NCBI RefSeq assembly: GCF_025145285.1
Contig: NZ_CP102251.1
Coordinates: 2,108,001 to 2,172,000, forward strand
Direction: 5' to 3'
DNA from: Alistipes onderdonkii
Lineage (GTDB): Bacteria > Bacteroidota > Bacteroidia > Bacteroidales > Rikenellaceae
Length of the DNA: 64,000 nucleotides
Positions 8,525-17,956 of the stretch are shown here, in pieces. The notes below the pieces were generated by a model that saw only the letters and a program-made list of their open reading frames with translations, ran no database searches and was not told the DNA's origin. Every line of letters starts with the position of its first letter. Positions within the stretch are counted from its first letter, which is position 1. The position numbers and the translations under genes were made by a program.

Positions 8525-9511
8525 TTATTTGGCGGCGGCCTTCCGCAGTCCGAGGAGCCCGAGCAGTCCCGGGTGCGACGGTTGCGTCCGCTTGGCGGGC
8601 GGCAGGGATATTTGCGATCCCATCAATTCCTGAAACTCCTGGCTGAATCCCGTATCCATACCTGCAGATGAGGTGAATGTCAGTTCCCCGAATACGGGGT
8701 TGCCGGCGACTTCGTAAAGGTCGACCCGTACTTGGGGGAATCCTGATGAGAGCCGTTTGGCCGCATCGAGCATCCGGTCGAGGGATGCCGGACGCGGGAT
8801 ATCACACTGATGTGGGTCGTAATATTTTCCGGTGACGTAATGACCTATGTTTTTCCATGTCCTGGCATCGTACAATCCTGTTTTGACGTCGGATGGCGAT
8901 TTACGGTTGTAGCAGACCATGCAACAATAGGGGTTGCCATCGAAACAGTAGAATTTATAGTCGATGAGCGAATTGCCGAATGCTGGTTCTGAGGGAAGGA
9001 GGCGTTCGGCGATAATGCGGGGTTTAATACCAAAATAGTGGTGTTCGGCCGTCATGCGGCCGAATTTCTTTCGCAGGGTGTGGTTGAGTGTACGGCGGAT
9101 CGACCGGATGTCGGCTTTTTGCCTGTCGTTCACGATGATAACTTGTCCGTAGCCGTTATTGGTTTTCAGCACGAACGTGTCGGGGAGATTCCCCCCCCCG
9201 CTGAAGTCTATCTCCTCTGCGGATTCCCATACACCGTATAATTCGTTGAGCATCCATCCCAGCCCGCATTGCTCGACATACTCGCGGACGCGGTACTTGT
9301 CGGCCAGTTGCGACCAGCGGGTGGTGTCGGCATGGAGCATCATCCAGAGGATTTTTTCGTTGAAGGTTCGGGGGTTTTCGAGGTCGGGGTCGGTGCCGAA
9401 TCGTTGCCGGTAGCGTATCCTGACCAGCTTTTCCGGATTGCGGTATGCATAATAGCGCATCTGCAACTGCTGCCATTTGCGCAGCAGGAACGGGGGTTTA
9501 CGATATGTCAT
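8525..9511 (-). CDS. TupA-like ATP-grasp protein, 328 aa
   Basis: The protein matches the TupA-like ATP-grasp family found in surface polysaccharide gene sets, where members are thought to ligate an amino acid or related group to a glycan. Hallmarks are NPRTFNEKILWMMLHAD near residue 45, LADKYRVREYV, a nucleotide-binding strand VLKTNNGYGQV, IAERLL and a C-terminal RVDLYEV...FGELTFTSSAG metal/ATP segment. No signal peptide or membrane helix is evident. It stands alone on the minus strand, divergent from clpB. Nine consecutive G (complement of 9191-9199) encode Gly-Gly-Gly at codons 105-107; one G more or less leads to a stop within about 16 codons. A variant promoter element TATCTTCGC lies at 9539-9547. 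Confidence 0.85.
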   Translation of the reverse strand: MTYRKPPFLLRKWQQLQMRYYAYRNPEKLVRIRYRQRFGTDPDLENPRTFNEKILWMMLHADTTRWSQLADKYRVREYVEQCGLGWMLNELYGVWESAEEIDFSGGGNLPDTFVLKTNNGYGQVIIVNDRQKADIRSIRRTLNHTLRKKFGRMTAEHHYFGIKPRIIAERLLPSEPAFGNSLIDYKFYCFDGNPYCCMVCYNRKSPSDVKTGLYDARTWKNIGHYVTGKYYDPHQCDIPRPASLDRMLDAAKRLSSGFPQVRVDLYEVAGNPVFGELTFTSSAGMDTGFSQEFQELMGSQISLPPAKRTQPSHPGLLGLLGLRKAAAK

Positions 9512-9733
9512 GAACGTGAAGAGTGAGAGTTAGGTGTTGCGAAGATAATACATTTCGGGCGATGTTCTGCTGTTTTATGCCGTATTGTGTAACTCTTCTG
9601 CAAAACAGCTGCCGTTTTGGCGCCTCGTGTCAGTCCCGGGAGTGACAAAGAATGACACATTGGCCGGAAATCGGGGTTGGCAGGCGTTTTGCGGAGATAA
9701 TCTGCGAAAGTTAGAAAACAAATTATCAGAGAT

Positions 9734-12331
9734 ATGAACATCAATACGTTAACTGTAAAAGCGCAGGAGGCTCTGCAAAGTGCATTGACTCTTGCCCGGG
9801 AGCGCGGACAGCAGGCTGTCGAGCCGCTCCATATTCTGAGCGTGCTTGTCCGCGAGGACGATTCGCTCGCTACGTTCCTCCTGGGGCGTGTCGGGGTGAA
9901 TGTCCGCGGCCTGCGCGACGAGGCCGACCGTGCCGTCGCGTCCCTTCCGAGGGTCGAAGGCGGCGGCGACCAGTTCTTTTCGCAGGACTCCTCGAAGGTG
10001 ATCCAGCGTGCCGTGGACTTTACCCGGAACTTCGGCGACAAATATGCGTCGGTCGAGCACCTGCTGCTGGGGCTTATCGCCGAGCGCGGGCAGGCCGCCG
10101 ACATCCTCAAGCGCAGCGGCGCCACCGAGAAGGAACTCCTTGAGGCGATCCGCACCTTCCGCAAGGGCGCTACGGTCGATTCCCAGACCTCCGAGCAGCA
10201 GTTCGATGCGCTGGGCAAGTATGCCATCAACCTCAACGAACAGGCCCGTTCGGGCAAGCTCGACCCGGTGATCGGCCGTGACGAGGAGATCCGCCGCGTG
10301 TTGCAGATCCTCTCGCGGCGTACCAAGAACAACCCGATCCTCGTGGGTGAGGCTGGTGTCGGCAAGACCGCCATCGCCGAGGGTATCGCACACCGGATCG
10401 TCGACGGCGACGTGCCCGAGAACCTGAAGTCGAAGGTGATCTACTCGCTCGACATGGGTGCCCTGATCGCGGGTGCGAAGTACCAGGGTGAATTCGAGGA
10501 GCGTCTGAAGGCCGTCGTGCAGGAAGTCGTGGCCAGCGACGGCGACATCCTGCTGTTCATCGACGAGATCCACACCCTCGTGGGCGCCGGCAAGTCGTCG
10601 GGTGCGATGGACGCCGCCAACATCCTCAAGCCTGCACTTGCGCGGGGCGAGCTGCGGACGATCGGCGCCACGACGCTCGACGAGTTCCAGAAGTATTTCG
10701 AGCAGGACAAGGCCCTCGAACGCCGTTTCCAGAAAGTCATGGTCGACGAACCGAGTCCCGAGGATGCCATTTCGATCCTCCGCGGCCTGAAGGATCGTTA
10801 CGAAAACCACCATCAGGTGCGGATCAAGGACGAGGCGATCGTGGCCGCCGTCGAGTTGTCGACGCGTTACATCACCTCGCGGTTCCTGCCCGACAAGGCC
10901 ATCGACCTGGTGGACGAGGCGGCCTCGCGGCTGCGGCTGGAGATGAACTCCGTGCCCGAGGAGATCGACACCCTCGACCGGCGTGTGCGCCAGCTGGAGA
11001 TCGAACGCGAAGCGATCCGCCGCGAGAAGGACAAGGAGCGCGTCGAGCACCTCACCAAGGAGATCGAGGAGCTCAAGGCCCGTGACGCCGAGATGCGTGC
11101 CAAGTGGCAGGGGCAGCGCGACCTTTTGAAAAAGATTCAGTCGAACAAGGACAAAATAGAAGCCCTGAAGATCGAGGCGCAGCAGGCCGAGCGCCAGGGC
11201 GATTACGGCAAGGTGGCCGAAATCCGCTACGGCAAGATCCAGGAGGCGGAGAAGGAGATCGCCGCGTTCCAGGAGGAGTACAAACTGGCGTCGGCCAACG
11301 GCTCGATGATCAAGGAGGAGGTCGATGCGCAGGACGTCGCCGAGGTGGTGTCGCGCTGGACGGGCATCCCCGTGACGCGCATGCTGGCTTCCGAGCGCGA
11401 AAAACTGCTGCACATGGAGGACGAGCTGCACAAGCGCGTCATCGGGCAGGAGCAGGCCATCGCCGCCATTTCCGACGCCGTGCGCCGTTCGCGCGCCGGG
11501 CTGAACGACCCCCGCAAACCGATCGGCTCGTTCATCTTCCTCGGCACCACCGGTGTCGGCAAGACCGAGCTGGCCAAGGCGTTGGCCGAGTTCCTCTTCA
11601 ACGACGACTCGATGATGACGCGTATCGACATGAGCGAATACCAGGAGCGTCACAGCGTGTCGCGTCTGGTCGGGGCGCCTCCGGGATATGTCGGTTACGA
11701 CGAGGGCGGCCAGCTCACCGAGGCCGTGCGCCGCAAACCCTATTCGGTCGTGCTGCTCGACGAGATTGAGAAGGCCCATCCCGACGTTTTCAACATCCTG
11801 TTGCAGGTGCTCGACGACGGCCGTCTGACCGATAACAAGGGCCGTACGGTGGATTTCCGCAATACGATCATCATCATGACCTCGAATATGGGTTCGCAGG
11901 TCATCCAGGAGAATTTCGCGGAGGTGTTCAACGGTGAGAAACTCGCCCCCGAAGTGGTCGAGAAGACCCGCCGGGATGTGATCGACCTGCTCAAGCAGCA
12001 GCTCAAGCCCGAGTTCCTCAACCGTATCGACGAGATCGTGATGTTCGAGCCGCTGACGCGCAAGGATATCGAACGCATCGTGGACATCCAGCTCGGTGTC
12101 GTGCGCAGGATGCTTGCCGAAAACGGCATCCGCCTCGAATACAGCGAGAAGGCACGCGAATGGATCGCTGCCGCCGGTTACGACCCGCTCTACGGTGCGC
12201 GTCCCGTGAAGCGTACCATCCAGCGCTATGTGGTCAACGACCTGTCGAAGCGCATCCTTGCGGGCGACGTCAACCGTGAGCAGCCGATCCGCATCGACGC
12301 CGACGACAAGGGGCTGACCTTCGCGAACTGA
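9734..12331 (+). CDS. clpB: ATP-dependent chaperone ClpB
   Basis: This hexameric disaggregase pulls proteins out of aggregates together with DnaK. The 865-aa protein has the N-terminal double Clp repeat domain (about 1-145), a first AAA+ module with Walker A GEAGVGKT (about residue 205) and Walker B LLFIDEIH, a long coiled-coil middle domain (about 410-520), and a second AAA+ module with Walker A GTTGVGKT (about 604-611) and Walker B VVLLDEIEKAHPDV. The middle domain distinguishes it from ClpA and ClpC. The start was chosen as the first Met with the conserved N-terminal sequence. A strong terminator follows at 12377-12416. No CIRCE-type operator was seen upstream. Confidence 0.97.
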   Translation: MNINTLTVKAQEALQSALTLARERGQQAVEPLHILSVLVREDDSLATFLLGRVGVNVRGLRDEADRAVASLPRVEGGGDQFFSQDSSKVIQRAVDFTRNFGDKYASVEHLLLGLIAERGQAADILKRSGATEKELLEAIRTFRKGATVDSQTSEQQFDALGKYAINLNEQARSGKLDPVIGRDEEIRRVLQILSRRTKNNPILVGEAGVGKTAIAEGIAHRIVDGDVPENLKSKVIYSLDMGALIAGAKYQGEFEERLKAVVQEVVASDGDILLFIDEIHTLVGAGKSSGAMDAANILKPALARGELRTIGATTLDEFQKYFEQDKALERRFQKVMVDEPSPEDAISILRGLKDRYENHHQVRIKDEAIVAAVELSTRYITSRFLPDKAIDLVDEAASRLRLEMNSVPEEIDTLDRRVRQLEIEREAIRREKDKERVEHLTKEIEELKARDAEMRAKWQGQRDLLKKIQSNKDKIEALKIEAQQAERQGDYGKVAEIRYGKIQEAEKEIAAFQEEYKLASANGSMIKEEVDAQDVAEVVSRWTGIPVTRMLASEREKLLHMEDELHKRVIGQEQAIAAISDAVRRSRAGLNDPRKPIGSFIFLGTTGVGKTELAKALAEFLFNDDSMMTRIDMSEYQERHSVSRLVGAPPGYVGYDEGGQLTEAVRRKPYSVVLLDEIEKAHPDVFNILLQVLDDGRLTDNKGRTVDFRNTIIIMTSNMGSQVIQENFAEVFNGEKLAPEVVEKTRRDVIDLLKQQLKPEFLNRIDEIVMFEPLTRKDIERIVDIQLGVVRRMLAENGIRLEYSEKAREWIAAAGYDPLYGARPVKRTIQRYVVNDLSKRILAGDVNREQPIRIDADDKGLTFAN

Positions 12332-12376
12332 TCTGCAACGACCCGGCCCCGTGAGGGGGGGGAGAGGTAAACCGGC

Positions 12377-12416
12377 ACCCGGCTTTACGCATGGACGTAA
12401 AGCCGGGTGTTTTTTT
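12377..12416 (+). terminator. clpB intrinsic terminator
   Basis: A perfect 13-bp stem (12377-12389 and 12396-12408) with a 6-base loop is followed by G and seven T. Confidence 0.93.
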
Positions 12417-12570
12417 AGCGGGTTTCCCACCCGGGAGTGCATGCGACCCGGGTTCCGTCGTCGTAGGTGTGTTCTTCCAGCGAATTTTCCCGGGATTGGA
12501 TACATATGTAGACCATCTCCTCCTGCGAGGTGTTGCACAAGCCCCTTACCCCTGCCGGCTGCCGTCCCGT

Positions 12571-13467
12571 CTATTTCACGAACTTGCTGAAAAATTTCCA
12601 GAGCTCCTCGCCCGTGTCGATGTCCTGTTCGCCCCACGAATGTTTCCCGCCGACGATCTCGTAGAGCCAGACTTCGCTGCCGCCCGTGCCGCCCGTGAAG
12701 CGGTGGGTGATGACCTTGCGGCCGTTTTCCGGCGTGCGCCCGGGAATAGTGTCCGTCTGCATGCCGGTGCATTTGTTCTTGGCTGCCCAGTAATGTACGG
12801 CCATCGGCACGGCGACGTAGGCGCCCCAGCCGCCTTTATTGTCGAGGTCGCCCTCCCACGCCGACGTGCGGTCGGCCGTGCCGTGTATTTCGAACAGGGG
12901 CACGGGGTGCGTGGAATCGTCGGCCTTGTAAAGCCATTCGAGCATCAGCCCCGATACGGGTGCCACAGCCGCGAACAGGCGGGGGCGCTGCGCCGCGAGC
13001 TGGTAACACATTTCCCCGCCGTTCGACATGCCCGTGCAGAATACGTTGCGGCGGCTCAGCCCGTGTCGTTTTTGCAGGTGGCGCACCAGCTGTGCGATGA
13101 ACTTCACGTCGTCGACGGCCATGTCCGCCTGGAACGGGTAGCCTGCGTTCCAGCATGTCTTGCCCCGGCCGTCCTTCGCGCCCTGCGGGTAGCAGACGGC
13201 AAAGCCGTGGCGGTCGGCCGCGGCGTTCAGCCCGAAGCGGCCCGGGTCGTTGTTACCGCCGTAACCGTGCAGGACGACCACCAGCGGGGCGCCTTGGGGC
13301 AGCCCCTGGGGCAGGTGGAGCTTGTAGCTGCGTTCGATACCGCCCGAGCGCATCGTGTAGGAAGGGGTGTCCGGATTTGCGGATTGGGGCCGGGCGACGG
13401 ATGCTGCCAGCAGGAGGAGTGCCGTAAAAAGACCCTTTACGACGGAGGGGTTCGAAAGGTATTTCAT
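12571..13467 (-). CDS. exported PHB-depolymerase-type esterase, 298 aa
   Basis: This is an alpha/beta-hydrolase of the LpqC/poly(3-hydroxybutyrate) depolymerase-like esterase family, which also includes feruloyl and acetyl-xylan esterases. It has an N-terminal signal peptide (about residues 1-28). The oxyanion region is VVLHGYGGNN (65-73), the nucleophile elbow is GMSNG (Ser 148), the probable acid is in HGTADRT and the catalytic His in GGKHSWG. I chose the Met at 13467 because it starts a good signal peptide; the frame stays open further upstream without homologous sequence. It lies 20 bases after the glycosyltransferase gene. An exact substrate cannot be given. Confidence 0.88.
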   Translation of the reverse strand: MKYLSNPSVVKGLFTALLLLAASVARPQSANPDTPSYTMRSGGIERSYKLHLPQGLPQGAPLVVVLHGYGGNNDPGRFGLNAAADRHGFAVCYPQGAKDGRGKTCWNAGYPFQADMAVDDVKFIAQLVRHLQKRHGLSRRNVFCTGMSNGGEMCYQLAAQRPRLFAAVAPVSGLMLEWLYKADDSTHPVPLFEIHGTADRTSAWEGDLDNKGGWGAYVAVPMAVHYWAAKNKCTGMQTDTIPGRTPENGRKVITHRFTGGTGGSEVWLYEIVGGKHSWGEQDIDTGEELWKFFSKFVK

Positions 13468-13487
13468 GCTGTCGGAATTTTCGGGGC

Positions 13488-14417
13488 TCAGAGCCCTTTC
13501 CGGGCGATGCGCCAGGCCAGGCTGTTGTAAAGCCCGATCAGCGGCCCCCGCCAGCTGCGGGGCAGGGCGTTGAGGATGCGTACCTTGTGCAGCGTGCGGC
13601 GGTAAGTCTTCGTGTAGCCGAAGAACCGGATAGCCCTCGCCGCATCCTTCGTGCCCCCCTTTGCACTGATGATGAGCGCTTTTCCCAGGGCTGCGCGGGC
13701 CACAAACTCGTTGTATCCGTCTGCCGCCGCCGGGTCGTAAAGCTCCTCGAACGAGTAGCGCGTCCGCTCGGGCGTGTAGATGGCTGACGACCGGTTCGAG
13801 GCCACCTTCGAATAGTTTGCCAGCGGCTTGGGCGAAAAGCAGACCTTGTAGCGCCGGGCGATCTTGATCCACATGTAGAGATCCTCGCCGATCTTCATTC
13901 CCTCGGGGAATCCGCCCACTGTTTCGAATACCGCGCGCGGGACGACGCTGGCCGACGGGATCGAGATATAACGGTGCGCCGAGTCGCGGAAGAAGTCGGC
14001 GACCACGCCGCGCTCCGTGGGGGTGGGGGCGGGGAACCGCCCGTCATGGCTGACGATGTTGAAGGCTGTCGAATAAATCCCGCAGCCCGGGAATTCGGCC
14101 GCCATCGAAGCGATCTCCTCCAGGAATCCCGGTTCCCACGTGTCGTCGGCGTCGAGCAGGGCGATCAGGTCGCCCGTCGACTCGGCGATGGCGCGGTTGC
14201 GTGCCGCGCAGACCCCGGCGTTCGCTTGCGTGACGAGCTTCACGAGCGGCGATGCGATGGCACGCACGGCGCCGGCACTCCCGTCCGTCGATCCGTCGTC
14301 CACGACGACGATCTCCGTGGGCTGCAAAGTCTGTGCGAGCACCGAGCGTAGGGTGTCGCCGATTTCGCGTTGCTTGTTGTAGAGGGGTATGATGACCGAG
14401 ATGGTTGCCGATGCCAT
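13488..14417 (-). CDS. family 2 glycosyltransferase, 309 aa
   Basis: This transfers a sugar from a nucleotide-sugar donor during surface-glycan synthesis. The GT-A fold is clear: ISVIIPLYNKQREI at the start, VVVDDGSTDGS (about 37-47), and the metal-binding DADD (89-92) inside LIALLDADDTWEPGF. The C-terminal part is basic and without obvious membrane helices. It is divergent from the 14484 gene with overlapping promoter elements, and the exported esterase gene follows it on the same strand. The acceptor is unknown. Confidence 0.92.
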   Translation of the reverse strand: MASATISVIIPLYNKQREIGDTLRSVLAQTLQPTEIVVVDDGSTDGSAGAVRAIASPLVKLVTQANAGVCAARNRAIAESTGDLIALLDADDTWEPGFLEEIASMAAEFPGCGIYSTAFNIVSHDGRFPAPTPTERGVVADFFRDSAHRYISIPSASVVPRAVFETVGGFPEGMKIGEDLYMWIKIARRYKVCFSPKPLANYSKVASNRSSAIYTPERTRYSFEELYDPAAADGYNEFVARAALGKALIISAKGGTKDAARAIRFFGYTKTYRRTLHKVRILNALPRSWRGPLIGLYNSLAWRIARKGL

Positions 14418-14435
14418 TTGTTACGGTTTGGTTTC

Positions 14436-14467
14436 TTGCGAAGATACCGATCTTTTGCTACATTTGC
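14436..14467 (+). promoter_or_regulatory. promoter of the 14484 gene, overlapping a divergent element
   Basis: TTG at 14436-14438, a 20-base spacer and TACATTTGC at 14459-14467 match the Bacteroidota consensus on the plus strand. On the minus strand, TATCTTCGC at 14438-14446 is a one-mismatch -7 element for the glycosyltransferase gene at 14417. Confidence 0.7.
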
Positions 14468-14483
14468 AAATAAAACCCTGTTC

Positions 14484-15365
14484 ATGACCGCATCCGAGAA
14501 GCTCATCGCATTCATCCGCAATACGTTCGACACGGCGCTTTACTTCGCCGTGATGGCCGTCAAGGAGAATTTCCGCAACTATATCCGCCGTGCGGGCCCG
14601 ACGGGCGACCCGTCGCGCGGGATGGTCATTCTGGGCAACGGCCCTTCGTTGTCGGACGACCTGCCGCGATTGATCGCGCGCCGCGAATACGAGGCGAAGG
14701 ATTTCATGGCGGTCAACTTTTTTGCCGAGGACGACCGCTTCGAGGTGGTCAGACCGGGTTATTACGTCCTTTCCGACCCGATGTTCTTCCGCGACAGCGA
14801 ATGCCGCGACCGCGTGGCCGCGCTCTACCGCACACTCGATAGCAAGGTCACGTGGCCGATGACGCTCTACGTACAGTTCTATAATCCCGAAAAGTTCGAC
14901 TACCGCGCCGCGCTGCCCAACCCCCGTATCCGCATCGTTCGCTTCCATACGCAGGTCTACCGCGGTTTTGGCAGCGTCGGCTTCTGGCTTTTCCGCCACG
15001 GCCTGGGCAGCGCCAATTTCGGCACGGTCGTGCAGGTGGGCGAATACGTCGCCCTGTTACTGGGTTACCGGCGGATCGAGCTCTACGGGGTGGATCATAC
15101 GTTGCTCGACGGGCTCTGCGTCGACGATGCGAACCGCCTGTGCCGTGCCGACCGCCACTATTACGATACCCTTCCCCCGGCTCCGCAGCCCATCTACATG
15201 AAGGTGCCGCACGTGCCCTATACGATGTCGGTATACCTGGCCGAGGTCGCCGAACTCTTCCGCGGGCATGAAGTACTGCGCGACTATGCCGCGTCGCTCG
15301 GTGCGCGGATCGTCAACCGCACCCGCGGCTCGATGATCGACGCCTACGAGCGCGGGGCGGAGTAA
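14484..15365 (+). CDS. GNGPSL-motif glycosyltransferase-like protein, 293 aa
   Basis: The protein has the Rossmann-type motif VILGNGPSL near residue 50, then a DPMFF segment, a GSANFGTVVQVGEYVALLLGY helix and a GVDHT motif. This pattern is shared by DUF115/MptE-like proteins and by family GT42 (Cst-type) sialyltransferases, in which GNGPSL contacts the nucleotide. I infer a transferase acting on surface glycans, but the sequence cannot tell the two families apart. I chose the ATG at 14484 because the promoter -7 box ends at 14467, which rules out the longer reading frame from 14370. It is divergent from a GT2 gene. Confidence 0.7.
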   Translation: MTASEKLIAFIRNTFDTALYFAVMAVKENFRNYIRRAGPTGDPSRGMVILGNGPSLSDDLPRLIARREYEAKDFMAVNFFAEDDRFEVVRPGYYVLSDPMFFRDSECRDRVAALYRTLDSKVTWPMTLYVQFYNPEKFDYRAALPNPRIRIVRFHTQVYRGFGSVGFWLFRHGLGSANFGTVVQVGEYVALLLGYRRIELYGVDHTLLDGLCVDDANRLCRADRHYYDTLPPAPQPIYMKVPHVPYTMSVYLAEVAELFRGHEVLRDYAASLGARIVNRTRGSMIDAYERGAE

Positions 15366-15414
15366 CCCCGCCCCGGCTCTATTTGAATGGTTTCATCCAG
15401 ATTTCAATACGGAG

Positions 15415-17895
15415 CTATTGCCCGTATTGTGTTTCCAATAACTTAATCCAGTAGCCTCCGACGACCGAACGAGCGCGGAATCCGCGGTGTTGCGGTTTTT
15501 CTGTATAAACCCAATCTGACATTGGGATGCGGTCGGTGGTTTCGTTTGCGAACTTCCATATTGGCGAAATGAGCGCACGGAATGCTTCCTGGTCATCGGC
15601 CAGTGTCGCTGTCCATACGATCCAGTCGGTCTTGGTGTAGCTTTCGCGATTGTCCAGCGGAAGGCCGTAACGGTTTTGTTTTGTAAGATAATAGGCGATT
15701 TCCTTCTTGCGGACGCTTTCTGGGAAAACTTCCCATTTGAAAAGTTTGTCCCAGACAAGGTTGTATTTCTGGCTCCAGGTGCCCGGTTTGTCGAAAGTGA
15801 GGCGGTAGTGGTCGCCATCGTCAGCCATTTCCATCCAGTAACCGGCTAATTCCCTGGCTTTGTCCGTATACTTCCGGGCAGTTTGTGTGTCTCCCAGCAT
15901 GTGTGCCAGATAACCGTAGGAGGCGATTCCCAGAATGGCTTTGACGGAAAGATTGGCATTGTGTGCGAAATGTCCTGCGAAATCGTCGGTGCAGAGCTGG
16001 TTCTCTGGATCCAGTCCTTTCGCTACGAGATAGTTTGTCCAGGTAGTCAGGACGTCCCAATGTTTCTTTGCATAGGCCGCATTTCCTTCGGTATGGGCGA
16101 TGGCGGCCGTAAGGATGAGCATATTGCCGGCTTCTTCGACAGGCATGTCCCCTACATAGGTTTGTCCGTTGGCCAGTGGATAGGTGCCGATGTCGTGTGA
16201 CGGGAACGGTTTTGTCCATCGTCCGCTTTCGCTGTAATAGAAAATGTGGTTGAGAAGCCCTTTTGCCAGTTCGGGATTGTAGTAAAGGAAGAGCGGTGCC
16301 GACGGATAAGTGATGTCCACAGTGCCGATAGACCCGTTGCTGAAGTTCTCTTTCGAGAGCAGTAGCAGGTCGCCGTTTGGTGCTTCGACGAGTTTATGTG
16401 CGGAAATAGCTTGGCGGTATGCCGTAGCGCACAATTCGGCATATTCTCGCCCGCCTGCTTTTATGGCTTCTTCCATCAATCTGCGGTCGAATTCGTCACA
16501 GCGGATTTTTAATTCCGGATAGGCTTTCCCTGCTGCCGCAAATGCATCCGTGATCGTAAGGTTTCCTGTGCGATTCCAATATGGACGTAGATTCTCTCCG
16601 AAGTACTGGATGGAGTACAGATCGTCGTATCCGACCATTATATATCCCGAAGCTGCTTTTGTGCGTCCCAGGTCACGTGTCAGTCCTAATTTTTGGGTCG
16701 TATGCGTGCGCGTTGCGGCCGATGACTCCATATTGCCGGCGAGGAACGCCTTGCGTATCTGTGCTGCTTCGCCTATGCGGTATGCCGTCCGGATGTTGTC
16801 TGCGGCGAGGTAGAAATAACCCCAATCGATGGTCACGTGGTCGCCTTTGCGACCCAGTATATGTTGCGATACCGAACCTGTTTTCAGAAAACACAGGTCT
16901 TGCCGCACGAACCCCTCGCTGGAAGATTCTGCAGGCTCATGCAGGGCCCATTCGGGCGACGCTTCGAAATAAAGAGCCACGTCATGGGCAGTGCCATCGT
17001 TCGATACGACTTCGTAGGTAATGTAATTGACCGGGCGCGACAAAAGATCGAGGTCATCTGTGAGCAAGGGTGCCGTGAATGTCACTTTAAGATCGATACT
17101 GCCGCAGCTGAAGGTATAATGAGTTTGTGTGGCTTGTACGTCGACAGATTTTTGCATGGCTGTTTCCGGGAAACAGGCCTTTTCGTCCCGTTCGGTGGCC
17201 AATCCGAAATCCAACAGTGCATTCCCGCCCCTGTCGAGGCAATATCCAGCTATGACATTGCGTCCTGGGTGTAGGGTAGCCGCTGCTGTGTCCGGTAATT
17301 TTATTTTATTTCGCAAATGGCAATCCGGGGTGTTGACAACTTCGATGCCATTGACGTAGATTACTGCATCGTCATCGTTGGAATATTGCAGGTAGACTGT
17401 GTGTTCGGCTATGTCTTCGGGGAGATCTACCGTACGCCGCACCCAGATTTCGCCGCCGCCCCATTCGGTCTGTACCGAAGAAGCGCTTGCGTGGGTGCCG
17501 AAGGAAGCCTTGCCCCGGAGCCAGCTGCTGTCATTGAAATCCGATTCCATCCATTTCCCGCTCGGTTGCGTCTTGGTGTAAGCTCCCTCCCATGCCCCCT
17601 GTTCGGCTGTCGGGACAAGGATGCTGAAGGCGGGCTCTTCCTGTCCCATGAATCGGTATGGCTGCCCGTCGACTTTTACGACTCCGATCAGTGGGAATTT
17701 ATCGCCTGTCCAATGGCGGGTTACGTCGTCATAGAGGTTATCCGTGAAAGACCATCCGCTTGTGTATGGGTCGATCGTGATCAAAGGGTAAGCCGATGGG
17801 CGGAGCGTGTTGGGAATGCATTCCGATTTTGTCTTGCAACTCCATAGCCCGGCTATGAGGCAAGAACAGACGAGGATTTTTTGAAAGCGAATCAT
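15415..17895 (-). CDS. glutaminase-domain lipoprotein (DUF4964/DUF5127/DUF4965/DUF1793), 826 aa
   Basis: This is an exported lipoprotein (lipobox GLWSC, Cys 20) of the family annotated as glutaminase A-like in fungi and very common in Bacteroidales carbohydrate loci. The family N-terminus is seen as PLITIDPYTSGWSFTDNLYDD and the C-terminal (alpha/alpha)6-type half contains DITYPSAPLFLYYNP and NANLSVKAILGIASY. A jelly-roll segment with IYVNGIEVVNTPDC lies near residues 150-200. The family's true reaction in bacteria is uncertain; a glycosidase-like role is often suspected. It follows the GntR-type regulator by 61 bases on the same strand, so it probably belongs to the adjacent polysaccharide utilisation locus. 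Confidence 0.87.
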   Translation of the reverse strand: MIRFQKILVCSCLIAGLWSCKTKSECIPNTLRPSAYPLITIDPYTSGWSFTDNLYDDVTRHWTGDKFPLIGVVKVDGQPYRFMGQEEPAFSILVPTAEQGAWEGAYTKTQPSGKWMESDFNDSSWLRGKASFGTHASASSVQTEWGGGEIWVRRTVDLPEDIAEHTVYLQYSNDDDAVIYVNGIEVVNTPDCHLRNKIKLPDTAAATLHPGRNVIAGYCLDRGGNALLDFGLATERDEKACFPETAMQKSVDVQATQTHYTFSCGSIDLKVTFTAPLLTDDLDLLSRPVNYITYEVVSNDGTAHDVALYFEASPEWALHEPAESSSEGFVRQDLCFLKTGSVSQHILGRKGDHVTIDWGYFYLAADNIRTAYRIGEAAQIRKAFLAGNMESSAATRTHTTQKLGLTRDLGRTKAASGYIMVGYDDLYSIQYFGENLRPYWNRTGNLTITDAFAAAGKAYPELKIRCDEFDRRLMEEAIKAGGREYAELCATAYRQAISAHKLVEAPNGDLLLLSKENFSNGSIGTVDITYPSAPLFLYYNPELAKGLLNHIFYYSESGRWTKPFPSHDIGTYPLANGQTYVGDMPVEEAGNMLILTAAIAHTEGNAAYAKKHWDVLTTWTNYLVAKGLDPENQLCTDDFAGHFAHNANLSVKAILGIASYGYLAHMLGDTQTARKYTDKARELAGYWMEMADDGDHYRLTFDKPGTWSQKYNLVWDKLFKWEVFPESVRKKEIAYYLTKQNRYGLPLDNRESYTKTDWIVWTATLADDQEAFRALISPIWKFANETTDRIPMSDWVYTEKPQHRGFRARSVVGGYWIKLLETQYGQ

Positions 17896-17956
17896 GAGGT
17901 TGTAGGTTGTACGGTTGTTCCTTGAGATACCTGTTTGTAGCTGATTATAGTGGGTA

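Noticed and set aside
9749..12772. 1007-codon open frame antisense to clpB
   Set aside because: It mirrors the clpB codon pattern, shows no protein motif and lies opposite a certain gene; GC-rich genes often leave the opposite strand open.
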